Shown one piece after another: positions 1 through 6,749 of a stretch of DNA of 24,375 bases. Within the stretch, counting starts at the first letter, position 1; every line of letters starts with the position of its first letter. Below the pieces are notes generated by a model. That model was not told where the DNA came from. It saw only the letters and a program-made list of their open reading frames with translations, and made no database searches. This stretch comes from a virus. The translations under genes were made by a program, and so were the position numbers. The stretch is from IMG/VR virus record IMGVR_UViG_3300036945_001187, positions 1 through 24,375 of that record; one strand, given 5' to 3'.

Positions 1-2
1 CG

Positions 3-326
3 CCCGAATTTCGGGCAAATGTGGCTCTGTGCCTTGGGCTGACAGAAACGGAAATGAGCGAATTTATAGCTCAAGAGGTTTTTTTCTTTTTGGAGGAAAA
101 TGATGCCCAAAGAAAAGGCGCAATGCTGGATAGCATTAAGTTTTGGGCTTGGGTATATGGCAGATTGCACCCCGTAAATATCTCGATTGTAGCTATGGGG
201 CTGAATGGCACAAAAGACCCTATGATACTGCGCCAGCAATGGAAACAAGGCGTATCTCGCCGTTTGGCGAGTTATGAAACCAGCGTGAGTTATTTGCATC
301 ATTTCCCTAAATATTACCAAGGATGA
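3..326 (+). CDS. Hypothetical early phage protein, 5'-truncated by window edge
   Basis: The frame is open from base 3 to the TGA at 324-326 and has no ATG near its left end. The first possible start is a GTG at 21, and the codons before it (reading P-E-F-R-A-N) are also open, so the gene probably begins left of the window. About 108 residues are visible. It looks soluble and helical, with FIAQEVFFFLEEN early and a C-terminus ending HHFPKYYQG. I do not recognise the family. Its stop overlaps the start of the next gene in an ATGA, which places it in the early rightward operon. Confidence 0.6.
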   Translation, partial: PEFRANVALCLGLTETEMSEFIAQEVFFFLEENDAQRKGAMLDSIKFWAWVYGRLHPVNISIVAMGLNGTKDPMILRQQWKQGVSRRLASYETSVSYLHHFPKYYQG

Positions 327-703
327 AACACCGCATAAGAAACCAGGGCAGAAAGCAGCGAGTAAGGTTGCAGAAACTACAAACTGAGATGAATGGATTG
401 CGCAGCCAATTAGAGCATCGTGAAATGGAATTGGATGAATCTGATGACGAATTAGCGAAAACCATAGAAGAGCTGGAGGAGATTGAAAACAAGTTGGAAG
501 AGGCAGAAAAAGAGCTGAAAGAATGGGAGGGTTGTAATCCCGAAAATCCACACGAATATGACTTGAGCAGTTGGTTGCCTAATATTCCACAAATTCACTA
601 TGAAGATGTTTTGGAAACTATTGATGAAATAGCTTTTAAAATCGGGGCTGTTAGAGCTTTGAATTTTTTAAAAAATGCTGAACAATCTTTACCAAAAAGG
701 TAA
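323..703 (+). CDS. Hypothetical coiled-coil early protein
   Basis: This 126-residue protein starts with ATG inside an ATGA overlap with the previous gene. The N-terminus is basic (KHRIRNQGRKQRVR). Residues of about 16-68 form a long, highly charged heptad-like helix rich in E, L and K (for example ELAKTIEELEEIENKLEEAE), which is a clear coiled coil. A non-coiled tail follows. Function is unknown. The translational coupling and position suggest a small early phage protein. Confidence 0.7.
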   Translation: MKHRIRNQGRKQRVRLQKLQTEMNGLRSQLEHREMELDESDDELAKTIEELEEIENKLEEAEKELKEWEGCNPENPHEYDLSSWLPNIPQIHYEDVLETIDEIAFKIGAVRALNFLKNAEQSLPKR

Positions 704-721
704 AAGCAAAACACAAAAATA

Positions 722-913
722 ATGACTTTCCAACCCCGCCGCATCAGGCTCCTAATAACCATCTGCGCCAATGATGCTACTGACTTACTAGCTGGGCGAG
801 TCCATTGGACTTGCCCACCGCCCGAAGGCATAAAAGGCGGGGTTTGGGTATGGTCTGAATCTGTAAAGGAAGCCATCTTCCTTACAATGAACGAGTATCA
901 ATTTATCACTTAA
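722..913 (+). CDS. Small hypothetical early protein
   Basis: This 63-residue ORF fills the gap between two better supported genes, with an 18-nt spacer on the left and a 16-nt spacer on the right. Both spacers are A-rich, as is usual before phage genes of this window. The sequence includes GRVHWTCPPPEGIKGGVWVW followed by a short helical tail. It has no recognised domain. It could be spurious, but the strand, spacing and lack of any competing frame favour a real gene. Confidence 0.5.
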   Translation: MTFQPRRIRLLITICANDATDLLAGRVHWTCPPPEGIKGGVWVWSESVKEAIFLTMNEYQFIT

Positions 914-929
914 AAAACAACTACCAATC

Positions 930-1493
930 ATGGCAAAAACTAAAAGTATCAATGCGTTTCTTGATAGAAATGGTCAGGCTCTGACAGATGAGCAAGTGCA
1001 AAAACTCCTTACAGACATGGAATACAAGCACGTTTCTCGCTTGGTTTCTATGCTGATGCAAGGGCAAAAAATAGGGAATAACAAAGAGTTGGTTGCTGCG
1101 CTGGCGGTGTATGGTGTGAAGGTGAAGGAGGGCAAAGAGGAGGATAAGCAAGAGGAATTTAAACAAATTGCTGTACAGCACCGCAACGATATTGAGGTGC
1201 ATAAATTTAATGTTCCACTGGGTTTGGCGGATTGGATTAATGAAGCTAAACAAACGATAGATATGCTTTGTGGGGATATTGGAACGCTGCAAAATCGTAT
1301 TGCTGGTTTAGAACGCATTTCAGCAAAAGAAGCCGAAGAATTGATAGAAATCAAAGTAACAATGAATGAAGGCGAAGAGCCTCGCATCTACAATGTTACG
1401 AAAGATGTCGCCGAGCTTATCGACACAATGAACAAGGTTATTAAAATGGGCATGGACAAAGTTCAAGAATTGGAAAATGAGCAGCGTTCTTGA
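930..1493 (+). CDS. Hypothetical early phage protein
   Basis: This 187-residue protein has ATG preceded by an A-rich leader. It looks soluble and mostly helical: an N-terminal part (AFLDRNGQALTDEQVQKLL) that could be a small helical bundle, a charged middle (KVKEGKEEDKQEEFKQ), and a C-terminal helical half with LQNRIAGLERISAKEAEEL. I do not recognise a family; the position would suit a Gam-like or other DNA-associated early protein of Mu-like phages, but no motif proves that. Its end overlaps the next gene by 17 nt, so the two are probably translationally coupled. Confidence 0.65.
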   Translation: MAKTKSINAFLDRNGQALTDEQVQKLLTDMEYKHVSRLVSMLMQGQKIGNNKELVAALAVYGVKVKEGKEEDKQEEFKQIAVQHRNDIEVHKFNVPLGLADWINEAKQTIDMLCGDIGTLQNRIAGLERISAKEAEELIEIKVTMNEGEEPRIYNVTKDVAELIDTMNKVIKMGMDKVQELENEQRS

Positions 1494-1713
1494 AATAGCT
1501 GATACGCCCATCAAACGGGACTTACTGCAAAAGGCTGTGAATATGTACTTATCGAATCTCAAATGCCAACTAAAGCGCACCCGCATAGGCTTTGAGGATA
1601 AGAAAGTAGTGATTGCTAATGATGGAACAAACGCCGTGGAACGACTGACAGAGAAAGTACGCCAGTGCAATGAAATGGCGGAAATGCTTCGAGATGAATT
1701 GTTTGTTGATTAA
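1477..1713 (+). CDS. Small hypothetical early protein
   Basis: This 78-residue ORF begins within the last codons of the preceding gene and ends just before a hairpin terminator. It is basic in the middle (LSNLKCQLKRTRIGFEDKK) and helical at the C-terminus (VERLTEKVRQCNEMAEMLRDEL). No family is recognised. The overlap and the following terminator mark it as the last gene of the first early transcription unit. Confidence 0.6.
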   Translation: MSSVLEIADTPIKRDLLQKAVNMYLSNLKCQLKRTRIGFEDKKVVIANDGTNAVERLTEKVRQCNEMAEMLRDELFVD

Positions 1714-1718
1714 TATTT

Positions 1719-1754
1719 GGGCAACATTTTACAAGAGTGTTGCCCTCTTTTTTT
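1719..1754 (+). terminator. Rho-independent terminator in the early region
   Basis: GGGCAACA at 1719-1726 pairs perfectly with TGTTGCCC at 1738-1745. The loop is 11 nt, and a T-rich run follows (1746-1754). It lies right after the TAA at 1711-1713. It explains why the next gene should start at the ATG at 1774 rather than at a TTG inside the hairpin. Confidence 0.85.
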
Positions 1755-1773
1755 ACCCTTAAAATACTGTTTT

Positions 1774-2118
1774 ATGGATAAGTTGGAAAAGGTTCTTTTG
1801 GAAACAAAAGCAAGGCTGGAAAAAACGATTGCTATTCATAAACATTGGATATTTGGCAATTTTTCACAGCCGCTTTTTGACTGGATGGAGACTATGAAAA
1901 AAAAGGTAATTGCAGGCACGTATAAGCTGAATATTGCTGAATACGATGAGGATTACTCAAAAATGCTAAAGTTGGAAGGTCAATTTAAAACCCACAAAAA
2001 AAGAACGTTTAACGAGCGATACAAAAATGAGCTAGTAAACGCTGAAAGGGAATTGAATGAAGTAAATGAGCAACTTTATTACATTGGCAGGCAAAAAGAA
2101 AAGGAGGCTGGGAAATGA
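1774..2118 (+). CDS. Hypothetical helical early protein
   Basis: The gene encodes 114 residues from the ATG at 1774; a longer frame beginning with TTG at 1717 would start inside the terminator and is rejected. The N-terminus (MDKLEKVLLETKARLEKTIAIH) and the C-terminal third (ERYKNELVNAERELNEVNEQ) are helical and probably coiled coil. A more globular part lies between them. No family is recognised. It ends in an ATGA overlap with the next gene. Confidence 0.65.
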   Translation: MDKLEKVLLETKARLEKTIAIHKHWIFGNFSQPLFDWMETMKKKVIAGTYKLNIAEYDEDYSKMLKLEGQFKTHKKRTFNERYKNELVNAERELNEVNEQLYYIGRQKEKEAGK

Positions 2119-2330
2119 GAGATAGACTGTTAATTATGCAACCCATTCTTTTTTATGCTATTTCGCAAATACATACTCATATTGGATATATTGATGAACC
2201 AAAGCCTAAATCAGTGTTTCCTACATTTGATTTTTCGGCTAAAATTTTTGAATATAATCCTATTTGGGATAAACCTTTTGAGCGTGTTGGTTGGGCGAAA
2301 ATCTCTAAACGAAAAACTAAAAAACGATGA
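2115..2330 (+). CDS. Small hypothetical early protein
   Basis: This 71-residue ORF is joined by ATGA overlaps to both neighbours (2115-2118 and 2327-2330), which is good evidence that it is translated and that an overlapping ORF in another frame (2155-2376) is not. The protein has a mildly hydrophobic N-terminus (LLIMQPILFYAISQI), aromatic residues in the middle and a very basic end (KISKRKTKKR). No known domain is visible. Confidence 0.6.
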   Translation: MRDRLLIMQPILFYAISQIHTHIGYIDEPKPKSVFPTFDFSAKIFEYNPIWDKPFERVGWAKISKRKTKKR

Positions 2331-2749
2331 AAAAGTACATCATCCGAAAAGACCAAACAGACTTGATAGAAATTGAGTACAACCCAGATTCTATCGTACC
2401 AGTAAGCATGAAAATTATATCCGAATTGAAGCCAGACCAGCGCAAATGGTTATTTATACAATTGGCTAATGAGGATATAAAAACAGTTGCCCAATGGATG
2501 GGGAGTAAGGGCAAAGTTGAAATAGTAGAAGTCCCAACGGATTTGAGTTTTGAAGTTTTTTGGGAAGCCTATGCCTACAAAGTGGGCAAAAAGGAACGGG
2601 TAAAAAAGAAGTGGGAAGCAATGCCAGAGGGCGAACGCACCAAGGCACTCGCCCACATAAAGAAGTATAACCACTTCCTTTCCGAGCGTCCACACATGGA
2701 GCGCAAATATGCCGAAACCTATTTAAACTGTGCAGAATGGAACAATTAA
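2327..2749 (+). CDS. Phage protein with replication-initiator-like C-terminal domain
   Basis: This 140-residue protein has two parts. Residues 1 to about 68 are unrecognised. Residues of about 74-140 contain FWEAYAYKVGKKERVKKKWE, then ERTKALAHIKKYNHFL and a final YAETYLNCAEWNN. This pattern (FW-x-AY-x-KVGKK followed by a helix and P/AxTYLN-x-xxW) is a familiar C-terminal module of phage and plasmid replication or helicase-loader proteins. I infer a role in early DNA metabolism. The domain is usually attached to a larger N-terminal part, so this is a short version. Confidence 0.65.
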   Translation: MKKYIIRKDQTDLIEIEYNPDSIVPVSMKIISELKPDQRKWLFIQLANEDIKTVAQWMGSKGKVEIVEVPTDLSFEVFWEAYAYKVGKKERVKKKWEAMPEGERTKALAHIKKYNHFLSERPHMERKYAETYLNCAEWNN

Positions 2750-2934
2750 CCAAGCTACGAAGCCGATTGTATAAACTGCTTTTGAACAATCATCTAATCC
2801 ATTGGCAACGGACATTGTGTAAGGAACAGGGCGTGTTTGAGTTGAACCAACTGGAAGAGCAGCAAGCACAGAGTATCATTGATAAAGTACAACGCCATGT
2901 TAAAAACAGAAAAGCACATCACACTAAGCCTTGA
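2737..2934 (+). CDS. Small hypothetical early protein
   Basis: This 65-residue ORF overlaps the end of the previous gene by 13 nt and the start of the next by 38 nt. It is basic and probably helical throughout, with LEEQQAQSIIDKVQRHVKNR near the end. The family is not recognised. The consistent strand and overlap pattern support it. Confidence 0.5.
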   Translation: MEQLTKLRSRLYKLLLNNHLIHWQRTLCKEQGVFELNQLEEQQAQSIIDKVQRHVKNRKAHHTKP

Positions 2935-3283
2935 GCAGTTCCAAGCCCTGTTGCTACAAATCGGGGAGGAAATAAAGTTTTGGAAAGACTTTGATTTCCA
3001 CAAGTACCTACCCGATGCAGAACCCGAAGAGATGAGCAAGGCGGTTGCTACGCTGGGCTATGAACCGCCTGACAGTTTTGCCGAAATTTGTTACATGGAG
3101 GTGCTTCGCGAATTATACAGAGACCAGGTGAAGCGGCTACATGATAAAAGGGATAAGTACCAACTGCACATAAAGTCTTACCATCGCGCCGCATTGTTAC
3201 AGTTTATTTACTCTAAAGATTGGATAGAATATGATGCGTATATCTATGCTTTATTTAACAAAATAAGTGAAGCAATACGCTAA
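2897..3283 (+). CDS. Hypothetical phage protein, last gene of early operon
   Basis: The frame is open from a TTG at 2879, but the ATG at 2897 gives the more natural start MLKTEKHITLSLEQ and a 128-residue product. It is probably all-helical, with an acidic middle (YLPDAEPEEMSKAV) and a helical C-terminus (DKRDKYQLHIKSYHRAALLQF). No domain is recognised. It ends 7 nt before a strong terminator and therefore closes the early unit. Confidence 0.65.
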   Translation: MLKTEKHITLSLEQFQALLLQIGEEIKFWKDFDFHKYLPDAEPEEMSKAVATLGYEPPDSFAEICYMEVLRELYRDQVKRLHDKRDKYQLHIKSYHRAALLQFIYSKDWIEYDAYIYALFNKISEAIR

Positions 3284-3289
3284 AATCAG

Positions 3290-3322
3290 CCCCAGCCTAC
3301 ATAGGTTGGGGTTTCTTATTTT
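3290..3322 (+). terminator. Rho-independent terminator ending early operon
   Basis: CCCCAGCCT (3290-3298) pairs with AGGTTGGGG (3303-3311) through one G-U pair, around a four-base loop. It is followed by a T-rich stretch at 3312-3322. It lies between the early genes and the next promoter region. Confidence 0.85.
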
Positions 3323-3325
3323 TAG

Positions 3326-3375
3326 CAACATTTTGTTTTAGAATTTCGTTATTAAAACAAAATGTTGTATCTTTA
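3326..3375 (+). promoter_or_regulatory. Dyad operator/promoter ahead of the gpG-like gene
   Basis: A perfect 15-bp inverted repeat is formed by CAACATTTTGTTTTA (3326-3340) and TAAAACAAAATGTTG (3353-3367) with a 12-nt AT-rich spacer. It is not followed by a T-run, so it is unlikely to be a terminator. Immediately downstream, TATCTTTA at 3368-3375 resembles the Bacteroidetes -7 box TAnnTTTG, 23 nt before the ATG at 3399. I infer a regulated middle or late promoter. A related arrangement precedes the gene at 5482. Confidence 0.6.
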
Positions 3376-3398
3376 ATGCAACAAAAAGCACTGATAAC

Positions 3399-3935
3399 AT
3401 GGTAAAGCAAAGAGGCGGGGCATTTCCTGACTTCCAAAAAATCATCAAAGATTTGGAGGATGTAAAAAAGCAGTTGAAAAAACTGCCTACTTATGCAGGT
3501 ACAGAGGCTTTGAATTTTTTTAAACAGAGCTTCAAACGGCAAGGCTTCATTGATGAAGCTTATGAGCCTTGGAAGCCCCGAAAAGAGCGCACAGCAGGGC
3601 GCAAGATGCGGCGCGAAGGTCGCAGGGCTGTATTGGTTAAATCGGGTAGATTACGGCGCAGCCTACGGAAAAAGGTAACAGGCACAGTAATAGAGATTTT
3701 GACCGATGTGCCCTATGCAGAAATACACAATGAAGGCGGTACGATACAAACGACTGCCAATGTCCGAAACCATGACAGACGTACCAAGCGCGGCAAAACA
3801 CAGGTGAGCGCACACACGCGCAGGGTAAATATGAAGATACCCAAACGGCAATTTATGGGCGAATCAGCCTTCTTGAATAAAAGGTTTATATTTCAGTTTG
3901 AACGCCTGCTTAGGGCAATACCAATTTTCAAATAA
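3399..3935 (+). CDS. Virion morphogenesis protein, Mu gpG-like
   Basis: This 178-residue basic protein matches the Mu G / P2 S type tail completion family. It has an N-terminal helix (FQKIIKDLEDVKKQLKKL), then WKPRK, the signature LVKSGRLRRSLR at about residues 79-90, YAEIHNEGG at about 106-114, and near the end PKRQFMG. Known members act in joining tail to head or in finishing the tail. It is the first gene after the dyad promoter and overlaps the next gene by one base at TAATG. Confidence 0.8.
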   Translation: MVKQRGGAFPDFQKIIKDLEDVKKQLKKLPTYAGTEALNFFKQSFKRQGFIDEAYEPWKPRKERTAGRKMRREGRRAVLVKSGRLRRSLRKKVTGTVIEILTDVPYAEIHNEGGTIQTTANVRNHDRRTKRGKTQVSAHTRRVNMKIPKRQFMGESAFLNKRFIFQFERLLRAIPIFK

Positions 3936-4474
3936 TGATACTCGAGTATTATCAAATTATCAAAGCCAGACTCCAAGAAATCACCCAACTAAAAGAGGTG
4001 GATTGGTACTATGCACAGGAAGAGCAAGCGGAGGAAAACACCTTGTTTGTAGATTGTGGTGCTTATATAGAATTTGAGGCAATTGACTGGGCTACGATGG
4101 GCACGGGTATTCAACAAGCCACGCTCGGCTTTAATATCCATGTGGTAAGCGAATCTATGTATGATAACGACCAAAGAGTATTAGACCCAACCACCAACCA
4201 TCTAGGGCTTAACGCCTTGGTATATCAAAAGCTGCACAAATACGGGGCTTGGCTCTCTTCGTTGCCCGCCTTTGCTGCCTTGGCAAATACAGGCAACGAT
4301 AAAAGGGTGGTAAATGAAATAGTGCGCACGAGCACCACGCCCGACCATCGGCTCAGTAACCTAATGGTTACGGTGCAACGGTTCCAAAGTACCGTGCTGG
4401 ATGTGAGCGCGACCCCAGCCTACATACAGACTTTAATCAATAATCTAAATATTACTGCCAGCTATGACAACTAA
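3935..4474 (+). CDS. Probable tail terminator / minor tail protein
   Basis: This 179-residue protein starts in a one-base overlap with the gpG-like gene. The layout is an N-terminal helix (YYQIIKARLQEITQLKEVDW), a run of beta-like segments (FVDCGAYIEFEAIDW, ATLGFNIHVVSE), and a helical stretch before FQSTVLDVS. This order is typical of tail terminator and tail completion proteins that sit next to gpG. I infer a structural role; the exact family is not certain. It overlaps the following small gene. Confidence 0.55.
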   Translation: MILEYYQIIKARLQEITQLKEVDWYYAQEEQAEENTLFVDCGAYIEFEAIDWATMGTGIQQATLGFNIHVVSESMYDNDQRVLDPTTNHLGLNALVYQKLHKYGAWLSSLPAFAALANTGNDKRVVNEIVRTSTTPDHRLSNLMVTVQRFQSTVLDVSATPAYIQTLINNLNITASYDN

Positions 4475-4664
4475 CGCAGCATCAATGACCCGCCACGAGC
4501 GGCGCAAAGCAAACACCGCCCAGCGCAATGCTCAAATAACTACGATGTTCAGCGAATTGTACCACAAAAATAGAGTTCGTTTGGATGATGTAATAGATAC
4601 GCTTTCTTCACGGTTCGCGCTTTCGGGTAAAACTATCGAGCGAATTTTATCAAAAAAACGCTAA
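4464..4664 (+). CDS. Small basic helix-turn-helix-like protein
   Basis: This 66-residue protein overlaps the previous gene by 11 nt and is followed with no gap by the next ATG. After a basic N-terminus (TRHERRKANTAQRN) it has two helices: FSELYHKNRVRLDDVIDTLS, then SRFALSGKTIERILSKK, where the last helix looks like the recognition helix of a small HTH. Short proteins of this pattern occur in Bacteroidetes phages. It may bind DNA and regulate late genes, which is inference. Confidence 0.6.
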   Translation: MTTNAASMTRHERRKANTAQRNAQITTMFSELYHKNRVRLDDVIDTLSSRFALSGKTIERILSKKR

Positions 4665-4892
4665 ATGGCAAACGAATTTTCATTAGGGCAAAAGCTATTT
4701 TGGTTGGATGTTACCGAAAGCTCGAAAACTGCTAAATATGGTTGGGTGGCAGAAATAACCAATACCAATGGCGATTACAGCTATACGATGCGAGATGCAA
4801 GCGGTAACGCTGTATCAAAAGAAGCATCAGAGTTGAGCGACATAGAAAACCCCATTATAGAACAGCTTAACGAAGCGGAGGAGGAGGAATAA
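4665..4892 (+). CDS. Small hypothetical structural-type protein
   Basis: This 75-residue protein starts directly after the preceding stop. It has a beta-rich core resembling a small barrel (LFWLDVTESSKTAKYGWVAE, YSYTMRDASGN) and a strongly acidic C-terminus (LNEAEEEE). The next gene is similar in shape, so the pair may be distant relatives or paralogues. Its function is unknown. The overlap with the next gene is one base (TAATG). Confidence 0.6.
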   Translation: MANEFSLGQKLFWLDVTESSKTAKYGWVAEITNTNGDYSYTMRDASGNAVSKEASELSDIENPIIEQLNEAEEEE

Positions 4893-5185
4893 TGGCTACT
4901 ACTGCAAATCCACAACTTACATTAGGCACTAATGTCTTTGTAGTGGCACTGGGCAACGGCGAGATTGAACGGCACAAGGGAGCCGTTTTTTTTAGGGCTG
5001 TTGTAGAAGAAATTACTTGGGGTGATACGGAAAACCAATACCGTTATAGGTTGGTAGGAGCCAAGCGAACGGTTTGGATGCCCGAAACGAAGCTAAATAT
5101 AGGTACTGTTGGCGAATATTTTAGCACGAATCAAAATAATGCGCGGGCTGCTTTCCGTACGCTTTCAGATTCGCAGTATCCATAA
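4892..5185 (+). CDS. Small hypothetical structural-type protein
   Basis: This 97-residue protein follows a purine-rich GGAGGAGGAGG stretch, one of the few convincing Shine-Dalgarno-like sequences in the window. It is beta-rich (LGTNVFVVALGNGEIERHKG, RYRLVGAKRTVWMPETKL) and ends with a short helix (NNARAAFRTLSDSQYP). The layout of a G-x-x-VF/LF start, a GW/TW core and a charged loop recalls the preceding small protein. No named family was recognised. It is the last gene before the terminator at 5301. Confidence 0.6.
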   Translation: MATTANPQLTLGTNVFVVALGNGEIERHKGAVFFRAVVEEITWGDTENQYRYRLVGAKRTVWMPETKLNIGTVGEYFSTNQNNARAAFRTLSDSQYP

Positions 5186-5200
5186 AATTATACTTTGGCG

Positions 5201-5290
5201 ATGCTGCTGGGCGAGTTAGGTAGAGGAGGCAAGTACCGCTACGAGCCTTATTAAGCAGCAAAGCGACTGAAGAACCTTGCCCGATATTAG
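5201..5290 (+). other. Untranslated stretch with possible RNA structure or a 17-codon ORF
   Basis: Between the stop at 5185 and the terminator at 5301 there is no gene of normal size. A 17-codon ORF runs from ATG 5201 to TAA 5254 (MLLGELGRGGKYRYEPY). The same bases can fold: TGCTGCT (5202-5208) pairs with AGCAGCA (5254-5260), enclosing AGGC/GCCT (5227-5230 with 5245-5248). It could be a structured 3' end, a small RNA released by the terminator, or a tiny peptide gene. None is proved. Confidence 0.2.
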
Positions 5291-5300
5291 GAGTATTTAA

Positions 5301-5328
5301 AAAGCCCCGCCAGTGATGGTGGGGCTTT
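5301..5328 (+). terminator. Strong rho-independent terminator
   Basis: AAAGCCCCGCCA (5301-5312) pairs with TGGTGGGGCTTT (5317-5328) through 12 positions with one G-U pair and a four-base loop. A-runs upstream and T bases downstream suit termination in either direction. It isolates the cassette that follows from the 3399-5185 unit. Confidence 0.9.
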
Positions 5329-5352
5329 GGTGTTAAAAAACAAAAAAATGTA

Positions 5353-5425
5353 CAACTTTTTGTTGTTAAATTCGTTAGAATAAAAAACAAAATGTAATAA
5401 CAAAATAGTAACATTTTGTTTTTTA
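5353..5425 (+). promoter_or_regulatory. Triple half-site operator region upstream of the two-gene cassette
   Basis: Three copies of an ACATTTTGTT-like half-site are present: an imperfect one at 5353-5367 (CAACTTTTTGTTGTT), an inverted one at 5381-5395 (TAAAAAACAAAATGT), and a direct one at 5411-5425 (ACATTTTGTTTTTTA). The last two form a perfect 15-bp inverted repeat with a 15-nt spacer. The first two plus their spacer, which contains AATTCGTTA, look like a diverged copy of the dyad at 3326-3367. I infer a shared regulator binding site. Confidence 0.55.
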
Positions 5426-5442
5426 CTTTTAAATGTGTTTTA

Positions 5443-5479
5443 TATCTTGCATTCATTTGAAACACTTAACTGAATGCAA
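5443..5479 (+). promoter_or_regulatory. Probable promoter and start-site dyad of the cassette
   Basis: TATCTTG at 5443-5449 is close to the -7 box TAnnTTTG and matches the TATCTTTA seen before gene 3399. A 9-bp perfect inverted repeat, TTGCATTCA (5447-5455) and TGAATGCAA (5471-5479), overlaps the putative -7 box and runs to two bases before the ATG at 5482. It could be an operator or an mRNA hairpin hiding the start site. Confidence 0.45.
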
Positions 5480-5481
5480 TT

Positions 5482-5970
5482 ATGACTCCACAAGAATTAG
5501 CAGTAATCTTTAATCTAAAAAAGATTCCTACAAATTTGTCTCTTTTGCTTAATTTTCCATCTCAAGGAGGATTACTAACTATCGATTTACAGGATTCAAG
5601 AAATGGGCGAATAAAGTTTAATGCCGATGTAAATAGAAAAAACAAGATAAATGATAAACTCACACTAAATCTTCGATACCAAGAAAGCATCTTTATTAGA
5701 AGATTAGATTTTATGGGGTCGCATAGAAACCCTGTAGCTCCAGCCCCCGATGCTATGTTTGAAGGATTTGAGGATTATGAATTTATTCGGGAAGACCATT
5801 TGCATTTTTATATTGAAGGATACCATGAAAAATGGGCATTGCCATTAACTCATGTGAAAGGACTAGATATATTGCCTTCAGATGATTTATACGACAAAAT
5901 GGCTAAATTTTTTGACTATTGCAATATTGATAATATATTGCCAATATTACCTAAACCTTTAATTATATAA
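5482..5970 (+). CDS. Accessory protein, DUF6978-like, partner of DUF1828 protein
   Basis: This 162-residue soluble protein is AT-rich compared with its phage neighbours. It starts with a helix (TPQELAVIFNLKKIP) and continues as a mixed beta sheet, including GRIKFNADVNRKNKINDKLT, LNLRYQESIFIRRLDF, and the conserved-looking HRNP at about residues 81-84 followed by GFEDYEFIREDHLHFYIEGY. The pattern RRLD-x-x-G-x-HxNP and its place next to a DUF1828 gene recall the DUF6978 family of unknown function; this is from memory and moderate. It lies 13 nt before the next gene in the same unit. The cassette sits between two terminators and has its own promoter, like a moron. A defence, counter-defence or immunity role is inference only. 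Confidence 0.6.
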   Translation: MTPQELAVIFNLKKIPTNLSLLLNFPSQGGLLTIDLQDSRNGRIKFNADVNRKNKINDKLTLNLRYQESIFIRRLDFMGSHRNPVAPAPDAMFEGFEDYEFIREDHLHFYIEGYHEKWALPLTHVKGLDILPSDDLYDKMAKFFDYCNIDNILPILPKPLII

Positions 5971-5983
5971 AACATCTCTTTCT

Positions 5984-6745
5984 ATGAAAGAACTAATTGA
6001 TGCCTATATAGAATGGCTCAAAAATGGAATACATATTCGTGAATTAGATAATGGTTGGTCAGAAATAATCACACCGTTTCTTAATCATCGCAATGATATG
6101 ATAGAAATATATGCTAAAAAAAATGGCGATGAAATTTTGCTATCAGATGCGTGTGTTACTATCACAGACCTTGGTTTAATGGGAGTAGATTTCAATACCC
6201 GTTCCCAAAAAAGGCTGGATGAACTTAACGTAGTCCTAAATTCTTTTGGTGTTACTAAAAATTCAGATAATGAGCTAATCATTAAAACTAGCGTTTCAAA
6301 TTTTGCAAGAGATAAACACCGTTTTTTACAAGCGATAATGAGTGTAGATGATATGTTCATTTTGTCTAAACAAAAGGTAGAAAATTTCTTTTTAGAGGAT
6401 GTTGCTACATTTTTAGACACCTATGAAATACCATATGCAAAAGATGCTTTTTTCACTGGAAAAAGTGGCTTAATGCACAAGTTCGATTTTATTATCCCCA
6501 AAGGAAAAAGACAAAGTGATACAATTATTAGAGCAATTAATTACCCTAAAAAGGATGTAATTGTAAATGCCATGTTTATGATAAGTGACACTCAAGAAGT
6601 AAGAGAAAAAACGCAGGGAGTTCTTATCTTAAATGATTCGCACGGAGTGTCCCCCGAAATTAAGACTGCGCTAGAAGAGTACGATATATTTTCCGTTAAT
6701 TGGTCTGAAAGGCAAGAGATTTTGCCGTTTTTAGCTAGAGCATGA
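5984..6745 (+). CDS. DUF1828/DUF1829 domain protein
   Basis: This 253-residue protein shows the two-domain layout of DUF1828 plus DUF1829. Residues of about 23-115 carry the DUF1828 pattern: GWSEIITPFLNHRNDMIEIY, LLSDACVTITDLGLMGVDF, then an R-x-x-x-L-x-x-x-LNSFGV helix, and later KHRFLQAIMSVDDM. The C-terminal half (from about residue 130, with FFTGKSGLMHKFDFIIPKGK) fits DUF1829. The conserved acidic residues and the H-K-F-D-F-I-I-P strand resemble a nuclease-like fold, but no catalytic motif can be proved. Function is unknown. These genes are often carried by phages and mobile elements. It is co-transcribed with the upstream partner and ends just before a bidirectional terminator. Confidence 0.75.
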   Translation: MKELIDAYIEWLKNGIHIRELDNGWSEIITPFLNHRNDMIEIYAKKNGDEILLSDACVTITDLGLMGVDFNTRSQKRLDELNVVLNSFGVTKNSDNELIIKTSVSNFARDKHRFLQAIMSVDDMFILSKQKVENFFLEDVATFLDTYEIPYAKDAFFTGKSGLMHKFDFIIPKGKRQSDTIIRAINYPKKDVIVNAMFMISDTQEVREKTQGVLILNDSHGVSPEIKTALEEYDIFSVNWSERQEILPFLARA

Positions 6746-6749
6746 TTCT

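Noticed and set aside
2-16. Palindrome GCCCGAA/TTCGGGC at the window start as a terminator
   Set aside because: It lies inside an open reading frame, has a one-base centre and no T-run.
2155-2376. 73-codon + strand ORF
   Set aside because: It overlaps two genes joined by ATGA overlaps and its translation is rich in I, L and N without pattern.
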